Source: Frondihabitans sp. Leaf304
Lineage (GTDB): Bacteria; Actinomycetota; Actinomycetes; Actinomycetales; Microbacteriaceae
Reading direction: 5' to 3'
DNA: 64,000 nucleotides
Assembly (NCBI RefSeq): GCF_001423105.1
Contig: NZ_LMNV01000002.1
Span: 835,363 to 899,362, forward strand
Each line of letters opens with the position of its first letter. Within the stretch, counting starts at the first letter, position 1. Below, piece after piece: positions 1 through 8,903 of the stretch. Both the position numbers and the translations under genes were made by a program. The notes below the pieces were generated by a model. The model saw only the letters and a program-made list of their open reading frames with translations. It ran no database searches and was not told the origin of the DNA.

Positions 1-30
1 CTCGGAATTCCTCGACTTTAGGAGTACTGC

Positions 31-210
31 GTGCGCAAGTTTCTTTTCAACGGAGCCATCATCAGCGCGGCGTTCAGCGGCTTCAGCGCGCTGAAGGCCA
101 CGAAGAGCGGTCCGCGTGACTGGCGCCTCGTGCTGCTCTGGGTCGCCTGGGCCGCATCGACCGCGATCGCGGTCGGCAACGTCGTCGACGCGGCCAACGA
201 CGCCGACTGA
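31..210 (+). CDS. small membrane-associated hypothetical protein (59 aa)
   Basis: A short GTG-start frame reads VRKFLFNGAIISAAFSG and ends in DAANDAD. An AGGAG Shine-Dalgarno lies a few bases upstream (about 21-25), which decides the start. The middle (LVLLWVAWAASTAIAVGNVV) is hydrophobic enough for one membrane segment, after a basic patch (KATKSGPRDWR). It converges with the MscS gene, and a strong inverted repeat lies between the two stops. I recognise no family. The good ribosome site and amphipathic composition support it as real. Confidence 0.6.
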   Translation: MRKFLFNGAIISAAFSGFSALKATKSGPRDWRLVLLWVAWAASTAIAVGNVVDAANDAD

Positions 211-225
211 TCCAAGCGAGCGAAC

Positions 226-283
226 CGACGCGGTTCGGCCGAATCGACGTGGCGCGCCAGGTCGGTTGGGCCGAACCGCGTCG
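226..283. terminator. bidirectional terminator-like inverted repeat
   Basis: Two perfect 15-base arms (CGACGCGGTTCGGCC at 226-240 and its complement at 269-283) surround a 28-base loop. It sits between two convergent genes, as expected for a shared terminator. There is no long T-run. Confidence 0.55.
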
Positions 284-291
284 TTATGCGG

Positions 292-1458
292 CTAGACCTC
301 GTCGCGATCGATCACGGGAATGGACGTCGTGAAGAGCGCGGCCCGGTCGGCGTCGGCGTTCTCGCCGGTGAAGAGGGCCGACTCCCCCGCGGTCGACTTC
401 GGCTTCGCGCCGCGCGGTGCGACCTCCTGCTCGGCCATCTGCACGCGGGTGCGCGGCATCGACTGCGGGCTGTGCTCGTGCATCCACGAGATCAGCTCTT
501 CACGCACGAGGCACCGCAGGTCGAACAACGATGCGGAGTCGACCGCCGATACGAGAATGCGCACGTGCACGAAACCCCCCACGGCGTCCGTCACCTGCAG
601 CACCTTGACACGCTGATCCCACAGCTCGGTGGAGTCGAGGATCCGGTCGAGCTCCTGTCGCATCGATCCCGGCGTCACTCTCCAGTCGAGGTCGAAGTCG
701 ACCGAGCCGAGCAACTCCGAGTTGCGCCTCGTCCAGCTCTGGAACGGGGTCGTCGTGAAGTACGTCGAGGGCAGCACCATGCGGCGGTCGTCCCAGATGT
801 GGACGACGACATAGGTGAGGGTGATCTCTTCGATGCGGCCCCACTCGGTCTCGACGACCACGACGTCGTCGACCCGCAGCGCATCACTGAAGGCGAGCTG
901 AATCCCGGCGAAGACGTTCGCGAGAGTCGACTGGGCCGCGAGACCGGCGATCACCGAGACGAGGCCGGCGCTCGCCAGGACGCTGGCGCCGACGGCCTCG
1001 ACGCCCGGGAAGCCGAGCAGGATCGCGCCACCCGCGATGATCACGATCAACGCGACCGTCAGACGCCGGATGATCAGCACCTGCGTGCGCAGACGCCGGG
1101 CGACCCGGTTGTCGGGCTGATCGAGACGGTAGCGGGCGAGCCCGAGGTCTTCGAAGAAGATGGCCAAGGATCCGATGAGCCACGCCACGACGACGATCAA
1201 CAGGCACCGGAACACCTGGGCCACGATCTCGTGCCCCAGGTATTTCGGTGCCACGTCGTCCATCGACAGCGAGAACGCGATCCACACGAGGGCCACCAGC
1301 AGGGTCACTCGGAACGGCCGACGCACCCGTGCGACGAGGCGCGACGCCCACTCCTCCCTCTTGGCGACGAGCTTGAACACGAGGGAGACGATCGCCGACA
1401 CCACGAAGGCGATCACGACGGCCGCGGCCACGGACAGGACGGGCTGTAACCAGGTCAT
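292..1458 (-). CDS. MscS-family mechanosensitive ion channel
   Basis: A 388-residue inner-membrane protein of the small-conductance mechanosensitive channel family, which opens under membrane tension to release solutes on hypo-osmotic shock. The N-terminal ~170 residues hold about four hydrophobic segments. Next come the pore-lining Gly/Ala-rich helix (about residues 150-185, ending ANVFAGIQLAFSDALRV) and the beta-rich MscS domain (VVVVETEWGRIEEITLTYV). The C-terminal ~100 residues are polar and cytoplasmic. ATG start. The length is close to that of short MscS homologues with an extra N-terminal membrane pair. It is convergent with a small gene on the left and has no operon partner that I can see. 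Confidence 0.9.
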   Translation of the reverse strand: MTWLQPVLSVAAAVVIAFVVSAIVSLVFKLVAKREEWASRLVARVRRPFRVTLLVALVWIAFSLSMDDVAPKYLGHEIVAQVFRCLLIVVVAWLIGSLAIFFEDLGLARYRLDQPDNRVARRLRTQVLIIRRLTVALIVIIAGGAILLGFPGVEAVGASVLASAGLVSVIAGLAAQSTLANVFAGIQLAFSDALRVDDVVVVETEWGRIEEITLTYVVVHIWDDRRMVLPSTYFTTTPFQSWTRRNSELLGSVDFDLDWRVTPGSMRQELDRILDSTELWDQRVKVLQVTDAVGGFVHVRILVSAVDSASLFDLRCLVREELISWMHEHSPQSMPRTRVQMAEQEVAPRGAKPKSTAGESALFTGENADADRAALFTTSIPVIDRDEV

Positions 1459-1477
1459 CGACCCAGCCTACGGAGTA

Positions 1478-1720
1478 CTAGATCGAGCGAGGGCGCAGCC
1501 GCAGAGCCTCGAGCGCCAGGCCGCGAGTCGCGTAGGTTCCGACGAGCTGCGCGGATGCCAGATGTACCCCGCGGAGGGCGGCGAAGCCGTTCCACTGCGA
1601 GCGGACGTAACCGAGCACCTGGCCGGGCACGGAGAACTGCGCGAGGTCGTCGGAGAGAGCGCGAGTGCTGATGGAGACGGGGCGGCGGGGCCGGTCGAGG
1701 GGAGCTAGTGACACGCTCAT
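1478..1720 (-). CDS. hypothetical protein (80 aa)
   Basis: An 80-residue frame starting [14 protein letters not shown]. It lies directly upstream of mscS on the same strand with a 19-base gap, so the two may be co-transcribed. An AGGT ribosome-site remnant precedes the ATG. The composition is mixed (an [20 protein letters not shown] stretch, then an Ala/Leu/Arg-rich tail), with no membrane segment or recognised motif. It fills an otherwise empty 400-base interval and uses ordinary high-GC codons. I do not recognise a family; a spurious frame remains possible. Confidence 0.45.
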   Translation of the reverse strand: MSVSLAPLDRPRRPVSISTRALSDDLAQFSVPGQVLGYVRSQWNGFAALRGVHLASAQLVGTYATRGLALEALRLRPRSI

Positions 1721-1861
1721 CAACCTAGTGACGGCGTCTTCGAGAACGCCCGTTTTCTCCAAGACGTTTGCCGGGTTGTCACCCGGTGCCCGCTGAGAAC
1801 CACCCCGCGGATCCTGAAATGCCGACTGGCGGCGAGCCTGGAATACTTGTACCGTGCCGCA

Positions 1862-3430
1862 ATGACGACCCCCACCACGGGGGGCACTGGCTCCCCGAAA
1901 AAGGCAGCCGGCCCCGACAGCACGGCGAATGACGAGTTCGTCGCCCAAGACTTCTCGCACGAGCAGGAGGGCTTTCATCAAGGCCTGAAGCCGCGCCAGT
2001 TGCAGATGATCGCCATCGGCGGCGCGATCGGCACCGGGCTGTTCCTCGGCGCCGGCGGGCGCCTCGCGACGGCGGGCCCGGCCCTCGCGATCGTGTTCGC
2101 CATCTGCGGCGTGTTCGCGTTCTTCATCCTGCGCGCGCTCGGCGAGCTGGTGCTGCATCGCCCGTCGTCCGGCTCGTTCATCTCGTACGCCCGCGAGTTC
2201 TTCGGTGAGAAGTTCGCCTACGCGGCCGGCTGGATGTACTTCTTGAACTGGGCGATGACCGCCATCGTCGACACCACCGCTGTAGCCCTCTACCTGCAGT
2301 ACTGGAGTGCCTTCACGTCGGCGCCCCAGTGGCTTCTCGCGCTCATCGCGCTGGCCGTGGTGCTCAGCCTGAATCTCGTGGCCGTGAAGGTCTTCGGCGA
2401 GATGGAGTTCTGGTTCGCTCTCATCAAGGTCACGGCCCTCGTGATCTTCTTGATCATCGGCGTCGTCTGGCTCGCTGCAGCGTTCCCGGTCACGCAAGAC
2501 GGCAACAGCATCGACACCGGTCTCGCCGTGCTCCGCGACAACGGAGGCATCCTCCCGAAGGGTCTGCTGCCGGCCGTCCTGATCATCCAGGGCGTCGTGT
2601 TCGCCTACGCGGCGATCGAGCTCGTCGGCACGGCTTCCGGCGAGACGCAGAATCCCGAGAAGGTCGTGCCTCGGGCGATCAACACGGTCATCATCCGCAT
2701 CGCTGTCTTCTACGTCGGCTCGCTCGTGCTGCTCTCACTCCTCCTCCCCTACACGTCGTATAAGGCCGGCGAGAGCCCGTTCGTCACCTTCTTCGGCAGC
2801 CTCGGCAACCCCCAGGTCGGCGAGATCGCCGGCTCGATCATGAACTTCGTCGTGCTGACCGCGGCTCTGTCGAGCCTCAACGCCGGCCTGTACTCGACCG
2901 GTCGCGTGCTGCACTCGATGGGCATGAACGGCTCTGCCCCGAAGTTCACGACGGTCATGTCGAAGGGCGGGGTGCCCTATGGCGGAATCCTGCTCACCGC
3001 GGCCATCACGCTCCTCGGCGTCGGCCTCAACGCGATCGTGCCCGACCAGGCGTTCGAGATCGTGCTGAACGTCTCGGCCCTCGGCATCGTGACGGCGTGG
3101 GCGACGATCATCCTGTGTCAGATGAAGTTCCGCCAGTTCGTCAAGGAGGGCAAGGCGAAAGCGCCCACCTTCCGGATGCCCGGTGCGCCTTACACCTCGT
3201 GGATCACCCTGGCGTTCCTCGTCGCAGTGCTGGTGCTGATGGCCATCGACTGGCCGATCGGCACCATCACGGTCGCCTCGCTCGTCATCATCATTCCGCT
3301 ACTGATCCTCGGCTGGTTCTTGCAGCGCGACCGGATCCTGCAGATCGCCGCGATCCGCGAGGGCGTCACCGGCCCCTTCCCCATCACCGGACGCGACCCG
3401 GGCCAGCAGGCGAAGCGCGACGGCGAGTAG
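1862..3430 (+). CDS. amino acid permease (APC superfamily, AAT type)
   Basis: A 522-residue cytoplasmic-membrane transporter of the APC superfamily, resembling CycA/AnsP/GabP-type proton-coupled amino-acid importers. After a ~45-residue polar N-terminus, the signature [20 protein letters not shown] marks transmembrane helix 1. About twelve hydrophobic helices follow, including [20 protein letters not shown], a conserved AAT-family segment. The ATG at 1862 is chosen; a TTG five codons earlier is possible, and no clear Shine-Dalgarno precedes either. The substrate cannot be told from sequence; D-serine/D-alanine/glycine or an aromatic amino acid are the usual ones. It is monocistronic and is followed by a family-A inverted repeat. 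Confidence 0.88.
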   Translation: MTTPTTGGTGSPKKAAGPDSTANDEFVAQDFSHEQEGFHQGLKPRQLQMIAIGGAIGTGLFLGAGGRLATAGPALAIVFAICGVFAFFILRALGELVLHRPSSGSFISYAREFFGEKFAYAAGWMYFLNWAMTAIVDTTAVALYLQYWSAFTSAPQWLLALIALAVVLSLNLVAVKVFGEMEFWFALIKVTALVIFLIIGVVWLAAAFPVTQDGNSIDTGLAVLRDNGGILPKGLLPAVLIIQGVVFAYAAIELVGTASGETQNPEKVVPRAINTVIIRIAVFYVGSLVLLSLLLPYTSYKAGESPFVTFFGSLGNPQVGEIAGSIMNFVVLTAALSSLNAGLYSTGRVLHSMGMNGSAPKFTTVMSKGGVPYGGILLTAAITLLGVGLNAIVPDQAFEIVLNVSALGIVTAWATIILCQMKFRQFVKEGKAKAPTFRMPGAPYTSWITLAFLVAVLVLMAIDWPIGTITVASLVIIIPLLILGWFLQRDRILQIAAIREGVTGPFPITGRDPGQQAKRDGE

Positions 3431-3447
3431 TTCCCTGACCCCCGCCT

Positions 3448-3531
3448 CCGAATTCGAAGGAGAAACAGCGCCCGGCCGACGACTCCATGCCGATCGGGGG
3501 CCGCTGCCTCGCGTTTTTCCTTCAAATTCGG
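3448..3531. repeat. family-A inverted repeat, copy A1
   Basis: The arm CCGAATTCGAAGGAGAAAC (3448-3466) pairs with GTTTTTCCTTCAAATTCGG (3513-3531), 17 of 19 positions matching. The interior contains CATGCCGATCGGGGG, also found in copy A5 in the opposite orientation. It lies between two convergent genes and could terminate both. Confidence 0.75.
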
Positions 3532-3550
3532 ACGGGGCGGGGCGGGCGGG

Positions 3551-4552
3551 TCAGGCGTCGCGGGGCACCCCGGCGATGATCGAGGCATAGTCGCCGGCCT
3601 TCCACTTCTCGTAGTCCCAGCAGCGCACGAACTTCTCCCCCGCGGCGACTCCGCGCCGGTACAGCACGTCCTTGTCGACAGCCGACAGATCGAACTGGAT
3701 CGAGGAGTACCCGGTCGTGTCGACGAAGACGGTACGGGAGGCGAACGAAGGATCCGCGACATAGACGCGATCATGCGCACCGATCAGGGTCCGTGCGACC
3801 GACACCGCGAATGCGAAGATCGAACGCGCCTCCCCGGGTTTCTCGGCGCCTGCCGCCTCCCGGGCGGACAGCTTGATGCCGAGGGTCGGCCAGCGCGCCG
3901 ATCGCCCGTCGTGCCGGTCGAAGATCGCGATCGGGTAGTTGGAGAGGAGCCCGCCATCGACGACGAGAGCGCGGCCGAGCCGCTTCGGCCGGAAGAAGAA
4001 GGGAATCGACGCGGACGCGGTGACGGCATCGGCGACGAGCATCGTGTCGGGGTCGATGCCGAGCTGGTCGCGGACGTCCCACGGCACGCGCAGCATGCGG
4101 CCGGCCGAGACGTTGGAGGTGACGACGACGAGCCGGTAGCGGCGCTCGGCAGGCAGGGCGCTGTCGGGATCCTCGTCTCTCAGATCGGCCCATGTCTCGA
4201 CACCCTTAGCCGCGAGCTTCTCCGCGATCCACGTGCGGAGAAATGCGGTCCGGTACAGTCCGCGACGGAACACCAGGCCGAAAGCGGCGCCGACAGTGGC
4301 GGCTCCGGGAACGACACGCCAGGGCAGCGGCAGATCGCGGAAGCGGCGGAAGTCGAGCTCGTCCATGACGGTCTTGAGCTCTCCGACCGAGTACCCGGCG
4401 GCGAGGAGCGCGGCCACGATGGCTCCGGCACTGGAACCGGCGTAGCGCTGGAACACGTAGGGGTCGTCGCCGGACTGGAGGGCCGCGACCGCGCCGACCA
4501 GACCGGATCCTTTGACTCCCCCACCTTCGAGAACGAGATCGGCCATTGGCAT
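3551..4552 (-). CDS. patatin-like phospholipase family protein
   Basis: A 333-residue serine acyl hydrolase of the patatin/RssA type, expected to cleave acyl esters of phospholipids or other lipids with a Ser-Asp dyad. The oxyanion-hole loop LEGGGVKG is at residues 8-15, the nucleophile elbow GSSAGA places Ser at about residue 41, and the DGG motif (VVDGGLLSNYP) puts the catalytic Asp at about residue 199. All key residues are intact. Two in-frame ATGs two codons apart (4552 and 4546) could each start it. There is no signal peptide, so it is probably cytoplasmic or peripheral. It is divergent from the TetR gene; its substrate is unknown. Confidence 0.88.
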   Translation of the reverse strand: MPMADLVLEGGGVKGSGLVGAVAALQSGDDPYVFQRYAGSSAGAIVAALLAAGYSVGELKTVMDELDFRRFRDLPLPWRVVPGAATVGAAFGLVFRRGLYRTAFLRTWIAEKLAAKGVETWADLRDEDPDSALPAERRYRLVVVTSNVSAGRMLRVPWDVRDQLGIDPDTMLVADAVTASASIPFFFRPKRLGRALVVDGGLLSNYPIAIFDRHDGRSARWPTLGIKLSAREAAGAEKPGEARSIFAFAVSVARTLIGAHDRVYVADPSFASRTVFVDTTGYSSIQFDLSAVDKDVLYRRGVAAGEKFVRCWDYEKWKAGDYASIIAGVPRDA

Positions 4553-4643
4553 GGGCTGACGATCGCCCACAGCTAAGGATCTGTCAACTGCTGGTCGAGG
4601 GTGAGCAAGATCGACGGGGTCTTCCTGCGAATCGCATGCATGC

Positions 4644-4681
4644 TTGTGCACTCGGTGCATCGATGCACCTAGTGTGAACGG
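4644..4681 (+). promoter_or_regulatory. leaderless promoter with palindromic operator for the TetR gene
   Basis: A perfect 16-base palindrome GGTGCATCGATGCACC (4654-4669) lies between a -35-like TTGTGC (4644-4649) and a -10-like TAGTGT (4670-4675). The -10 ends six bases before the GTG start, so the transcript could begin at the start codon. The spacer is long (20). A palindrome here fits TetR autorepression; this is inferred from position and symmetry. Confidence 0.55.
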
Positions 4682-5353
4682 GTGCCCGACGCTCGCCCCT
4701 CATCCGCTGCCCCGGTGACCACCGCACCCGATCGCCGAGCAGCCCTCAAGGCGCGACACCGTGCGGCCATTCTCGAGGCTGCCAAGTCGCTCGTCGCGGA
4801 ACGCTCCGGGCCCTTCTTCAGCGCCGACGAACTGGCCGAACGCGCCGACATCGCCCGGCGCACCGTGTTCAACCACTTCGCGTCGATCGACGAGATCCTC
4901 CTGACGCTCTGCGCCGAGATCCTCGACGTGATCATCGACGACTTCGTGTCGGCCGTGGCGACCCGGCCGGTCGGAGCCGACACGCTTCTCGCCCTGTTCG
5001 ACGAGATCACTGCCAGCCTCGAGTCGACCGACCTGCCGGCGACGATCGCCAGCATAGGCCGCCTGCTCGGCGCGCCCGACGTCGACGATCCGCGCGGCGA
5101 CACGCTCAGCGACGAGGCGTTCACCCGAGTGGCCGAGAGACTGCTGGTCGAAGCCTCCCGCCGCCACCCCGGGGTCGACGACCTGGACGTCGAGATCCTG
5201 GTCCACTCGCTGATGAGCGGCGTCCTGGTCATCGCGAAACGCTGGGTGCTGCTCTGCGGCGTCCGGCTCGACGACGACTCGCGAAGCCAGTGGCGACACC
5301 TGTTGAACCGCCTCACGAGCACACTCCGATCCGGCTACTCTTCGGGCTCCTGA
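4682..5353 (+). CDS. TetR/AcrR family transcriptional regulator
   Basis: A 223-residue one-component repressor. After a ~20-residue polar tail, a TetR_N helix-turn-helix spans about residues 27-72; FSADELAERADIARRTVFNH is the recognition region. It is followed by a helical C-terminal ligand domain. The GTG start at 4682 leaves no room for a Shine-Dalgarno, in keeping with the leaderless promoter seen upstream. The MMPL exporter gene starts 90 bases downstream on the same strand, so this is most likely its regulator, repressing both through the palindrome at 4654. The ligand is unknown. Confidence 0.88.
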   Translation: MPDARPSSAAPVTTAPDRRAALKARHRAAILEAAKSLVAERSGPFFSADELAERADIARRTVFNHFASIDEILLTLCAEILDVIIDDFVSAVATRPVGADTLLALFDEITASLESTDLPATIASIGRLLGAPDVDDPRGDTLSDEAFTRVAERLLVEASRRHPGVDDLDVEILVHSLMSGVLVIAKRWVLLCGVRLDDDSRSQWRHLLNRLTSTLRSGYSSGS

Positions 5354-5443
5354 CCTATTCGTCCGTCGCCAGACGGCTCCCCGGGGTTCACCGGCGCACC
5401 CCACCTCCTCCACCGCACAGAACTGAAAGGCTCGGGCTCCACA

Positions 5444-8059
5444 ATGGCCGGTCTCCTCTACCGTCTCGGGCGCTTTTCGGCGCGCCGACACTGGGTCGTC
5501 ATCGTCGCCTGGATCGTGATCATCGGTCTCGCCGGTGTCGGGTTCTCGCTCTTCAAGGGCACGATCTCGTCGTCGATCAGCATTCCCGGCACGGCTACCG
5601 AGAAGGTGACGAACCAGCTCGCCGATGAGTTCCCGAAGGCCTCGGGCGGGTCGGGCAGCGTCGTCTTCGAGACCGACGACGGCAAGGCGTTCACGTCGAC
5701 CGAGAAGTCCGACATCTCGGCGTGGCTGAAAGACGTCGGCGACATGTCGGGAGTCAAAGCGACCACCGATCCGTTCACGACGCAGGCGCAGCTCGACGAC
5801 GGCAAGCAGAAGATCGTCGATGGTCGTGCGCAGATCGCCGACGCGAAGACGACCCTCGCCGACTCGCAGGATCAGCTCGACGCCGGCACGACCCAGCTCG
5901 CCGGCGCCCAGAAGCAGCTCGACTCCGCGGTCGCTCAGGCCAAGGCCGCCGGTCAGTACGCGGCCGCGAAGGCCCAGCTCGACCAGCAGCAGTCGGTGCT
6001 CGACTCGCAGACCGCGACCCTCGAGGCCAACCAGAAGAAGATCGATGAGGGCACCGCCAAGCTCGAGGCCCAGAGCACCACGCTCGAACTGAACTCGAAG
6101 GTGCTCGACCTCTCGTCGAACATCCGCTTCGTCTCGAAAGACGACACCACCGCCGTCGGCTCCGTCCAGTTCACCACCGGAACCTACGAGGTCGACCCCG
6201 ACCTCAAGACCGCGATCGTCGAGAAGTCCGACAAGGGCATCGACGGCGTGCACGTGTACGTCTCGAGCGACATCGCCGCGGGCGTGCCGAGCATCGTGGG
6301 GCCGGGCGAGGTGGTCGGCGTGATCGTGGCGGCCATCGTGCTGCTGATCATGCTGTCGACCATCATCGGCGCCATCCTGCCGCTCCTCAGCGCGGTCGTC
6401 GGACTGGGCGCATCCGTACTCGGCGCCATGGCGTTCTCGGGCGTGGTCGAGTTCAACTCGGTCACGACGGTGCTCGGCATCATGCTGGGTCTCGCCGTCG
6501 GCATCGACTACTCCCTCTTCATCCTCAACAGGCACCGCAAGCAGCTCAAGCAGGGCATGGAGCTGCACGAGTCGATCGGCCTCGCCAACGGCACCTCGGG
6601 TAACGCCGTCGTCTTCGCCGGCTCGACCGTGATCGTGGCGCTCCTCGCGCTCAACGTCACCGGCATTCCGTTCCTCGGCCTGATGGGCACGGTCGGCGCT
6701 GCGGCGGTTCTCGTGGCAATCCTCGTGGCAATCACGTTCACGCCGGCGATGCTCTCTTTGGTGGGCATCCGGATCCTGCGCAAGAAAGAGCGCGCGGCCA
6801 TCGGCAACACCGGCTCGACCCGGGTGCCGAACTCGCCGATGAAGACCTGGCGCGCCGTCGTCACCCTCATCGTCGGGGTCGTCGTGCTCGGCGTCGTCGC
6901 CCTGCCCGCCATGCAGATGCGGCTCGGCCTGCCCGACGGCTCGTCGGAGGCCACCGATTCCAGCCAGTACAAGGCCTACAAGGCCCTCGAGAAGGAGTTC
7001 GGTGCCGGGCAGAACAGCCCGCTGGTCGTCGTGGCGAATCTGCCAGAGAAGGCGACCGGCGACGACCTCCTGAAGCAGGAGATCACGGTCGGCGATGCCA
7101 TCTCGGCCAAGAGCGACGTGTCGGCGGTCGTGCCGATCGGCGCCTCGAACGACGGCACGCTCGTGGCGTTCCAGGTCGTGCCGAAGGGCGGCCCGTCGAG
7201 CCAATCGACCGAGACCCTCGTGCACGCTCTGCGCGACATGTCGCCCGTCACGTCCGACTCCGGTGACATCACCCTCGGTGTCGCGGGCAACGCCAGCGCC
7301 AACATCGACGTCTCGGAGAAGCTCGCCACCGCGCTGCCGATCTACCTCGTGCTCGTGGTCGGGCTGTCGCTGCTGATCCTGATCCTCGTGTTCCGTTCGA
7401 TCCTCGTGCCGCTGACCGCGACCGCCGGCTTCGTGCTCTCGCTGCTCGCGACCTTCGGCGCCCTCACCGCGGTCTACCAGTTCGGCTGGGCCAGCGCAGT
7501 GTTCGGCGTGCACGACCCCGCCCCGATCCTGAGCTTCCTGCCCGTGATCGAGGTCGGTGTGCTGTTCGGTCTCGCGATGGACTACCAACTGTTCCTGGTG
7601 TCGGGCATGCGCGAGGCGTACGCCCACGGCGCCCCCGCCAAGATCGCGGTTCAGCGCGGCCTCTACGCCGGTCGCGCCGTCGTGACGGCCGCGGCGATCA
7701 TCATGATCTCGGTGTTCTCCGGCTTCATCTTCTCGGAGTCGTCGACAATCCGCCCGATCGGCTTCGGGCTCGCCTTCGGTGTGCTCCTCGACGCCTTCGT
7801 CGTGCGCATGCTGCTGATCCCGGCGGCGATGCACCTGCTCGGCAAGTCGGCCTGGTGGTTCCCGAAGTGGCTCGACCGCATCGTGCCCGACGTCGATGTG
7901 GAAGGCGCGAAGCTCGAGCGCTCGCACCCCGATGCCGAGACGGCTGGCGAGGGATCCTCGGCCGCTCCGGGCTCGCATGCTCACGCTCACGCCGCACCGG
8001 CACCCGTCGACGCGCCGAGCTCGGCGCCGCACGAGCCGCACCCGACCCACCGCGCCTAG
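5444..8059 (+). CDS. MMPL family RND-type transporter
   Basis: An 871-residue membrane exporter of the MMPL branch of the RND superfamily, which in actinobacteria moves lipids or drugs using the proton gradient. One N-terminal membrane helix is followed by a large extracytoplasmic domain with a long Ala/Gln/Asp-rich coiled coil (about residues 115-225). A first helix bundle (about 285-450, LGLAVGIDYSLFILNRHRKQ) precedes a second extracytoplasmic domain and a second bundle (about 625-800, GVLFGLAMDYQLFLVSGMRE). The paired Asp-Tyr motifs are the proton relay seen in the family. The C-terminal ~75 residues are polar and His/Pro/Ala-rich. It is probably repressed by the TetR protein encoded upstream. 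Confidence 0.92.
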   Translation: MAGLLYRLGRFSARRHWVVIVAWIVIIGLAGVGFSLFKGTISSSISIPGTATEKVTNQLADEFPKASGGSGSVVFETDDGKAFTSTEKSDISAWLKDVGDMSGVKATTDPFTTQAQLDDGKQKIVDGRAQIADAKTTLADSQDQLDAGTTQLAGAQKQLDSAVAQAKAAGQYAAAKAQLDQQQSVLDSQTATLEANQKKIDEGTAKLEAQSTTLELNSKVLDLSSNIRFVSKDDTTAVGSVQFTTGTYEVDPDLKTAIVEKSDKGIDGVHVYVSSDIAAGVPSIVGPGEVVGVIVAAIVLLIMLSTIIGAILPLLSAVVGLGASVLGAMAFSGVVEFNSVTTVLGIMLGLAVGIDYSLFILNRHRKQLKQGMELHESIGLANGTSGNAVVFAGSTVIVALLALNVTGIPFLGLMGTVGAAAVLVAILVAITFTPAMLSLVGIRILRKKERAAIGNTGSTRVPNSPMKTWRAVVTLIVGVVVLGVVALPAMQMRLGLPDGSSEATDSSQYKAYKALEKEFGAGQNSPLVVVANLPEKATGDDLLKQEITVGDAISAKSDVSAVVPIGASNDGTLVAFQVVPKGGPSSQSTETLVHALRDMSPVTSDSGDITLGVAGNASANIDVSEKLATALPIYLVLVVGLSLLILILVFRSILVPLTATAGFVLSLLATFGALTAVYQFGWASAVFGVHDPAPILSFLPVIEVGVLFGLAMDYQLFLVSGMREAYAHGAPAKIAVQRGLYAGRAVVTAAAIIMISVFSGFIFSESSTIRPIGFGLAFGVLLDAFVVRMLLIPAAMHLLGKSAWWFPKWLDRIVPDVDVEGAKLERSHPDAETAGEGSSAAPGSHAHAHAAPAPVDAPSSAPHEPHPTHRA

Positions 8060-8082
8060 CCGGACCTGGCCGCCCCCCGCTT

Positions 8083-8166
8083 GCAAATTCGAAGGAAAAG
8101 CACCCCGCCGGAACCGGAAACATCAGGATCCGGCGGGGTGCTGCACGCGTTTCTCCTTCAAATTCG
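8083..8166. repeat. family-A inverted repeat, copy A2
   Basis: Outer arms GCAAATTCGAAGGAAAAG and GCGTTTCTCCTTCAAATTCG flank an inner perfect 12-base stem, CACCCCGCCGGA with its complement. The core CATCAGGATCCGGCGGGG is shared with copy A3 and, reversed, with A4. It lies between the convergent MMPL and anti-sigma genes. Confidence 0.8.
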
Positions 8167-8195
8167 AAGGCGGCAGCGACGACGCGGGGCGCGAG

Positions 8196-8903
8196 CTATT
8201 CGAAGTGACGCGTCGCGAGCGGCACGGTGCTGCCCGTCACGGTGATCGACACGGCCCGGATCGACGACGCGGGAATAGCGGTCGCCGCCGTCAGACCCGT
8301 CGCCTTCCCGCCGATCGCCTGCCACGAGGCCACGACGGTCTGGGCGCCGCTGTCGTCGGTCACGAGGAGGTCGTACGACCCCGATCCGCCCTTCCACGCC
8401 GTGGCATACGAGCACTCCCAGTCGAGACGTGAGCCCCACTTCGTCGAGGCGAGGGCGATGTCGGCGGTGACTTGGCTTCCGCCCGCGGGCGTCATGGCGG
8501 CAGAGGGTCCCGAGGATCCTGATGCCCCCGCCGTGAGGCCTCCCAGCGTGTAGCCGCCGACGACCAGCGCGACGACTGCTGCCGCCGCGACGAGGCTCGC
8601 TCCGACACGGCGGCGACGTCGACGGGCCGAGACGCGAGCGGCGAGTGCCTGCACCGTGCAGGTGCCGGCGGCGACGTCGTGGGTCGGCTCGTCGTCGAGC
8701 AGCGCCACCGCCTCGTCGACCGAGATCGATCGGAGCAGGCCTGGCAGGCGGGCGAGATCGGCGACGTCATCGCGCGCCGCCGGGTGCTCGTCGAGGTACG
8801 CCTCGTATTCGAGGCTCTCGGCGGGGGTCAGCGCTCCGAGCACGTAGGCGGCGTCCCAGCGCCTCGGATGATCTCCGGGAACCGATCCGGGGTGATTCGT
8901 CAT
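8196..8903 (-). CDS. anti-sigma factor (RskA-like), membrane-anchored
   Basis: A 235-residue regulator that would hold its cognate sigma factor at the membrane. The cytoplasmic N-terminus (RRWDAAYVLGALTPAESLEY, with a DEHPAARDDVADLARLPGLL helix) is the anti-sigma part. A basic stretch (ARVSARRRRRRVG) and one transmembrane helix (ASLVAAAAVVALVVGGYTLG, about residues 107-130) follow. The ~100-residue C-terminal extracytoplasmic domain matches the RskA type. The ATG overlaps the sigma stop by 4 bases (ATGA), so the two are translationally coupled. The gene ends the redox operon and is followed by repeat A2. Confidence 0.85.
   Translation of the reverse strand: MTNHPGSVPGDHPRRWDAAYVLGALTPAESLEYEAYLDEHPAARDDVADLARLPGLLRSISVDEAVALLDDEPTHDVAAGTCTVQALAARVSARRRRRRVGASLVAAAAVVALVVGGYTLGGLTAGASGSSGPSAAMTPAGGSQVTADIALASTKWGSRLDWECSYATAWKGGSGSYDLLVTDDSGAQTVVASWQAIGGKATGLTAATAIPASSIRAVSITVTGSTVPLATRHFE

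Noticed and set aside
286-1449. Long plus-strand frame opposite mscS
   Set aside because: Arg/Asp/His-rich antisense shadow with no domain; the minus strand encodes a clear MscS channel.
4700-8086. A 1,128-codon open frame on the minus strand opposite the TetR and MMPL genes
   Set aside because: It has a low-complexity His/Arg/Asp/Glu/Gly composition typical of antisense frames in high-GC DNA. The plus strand encodes an unmistakable MMPL transporter over the same stretch.
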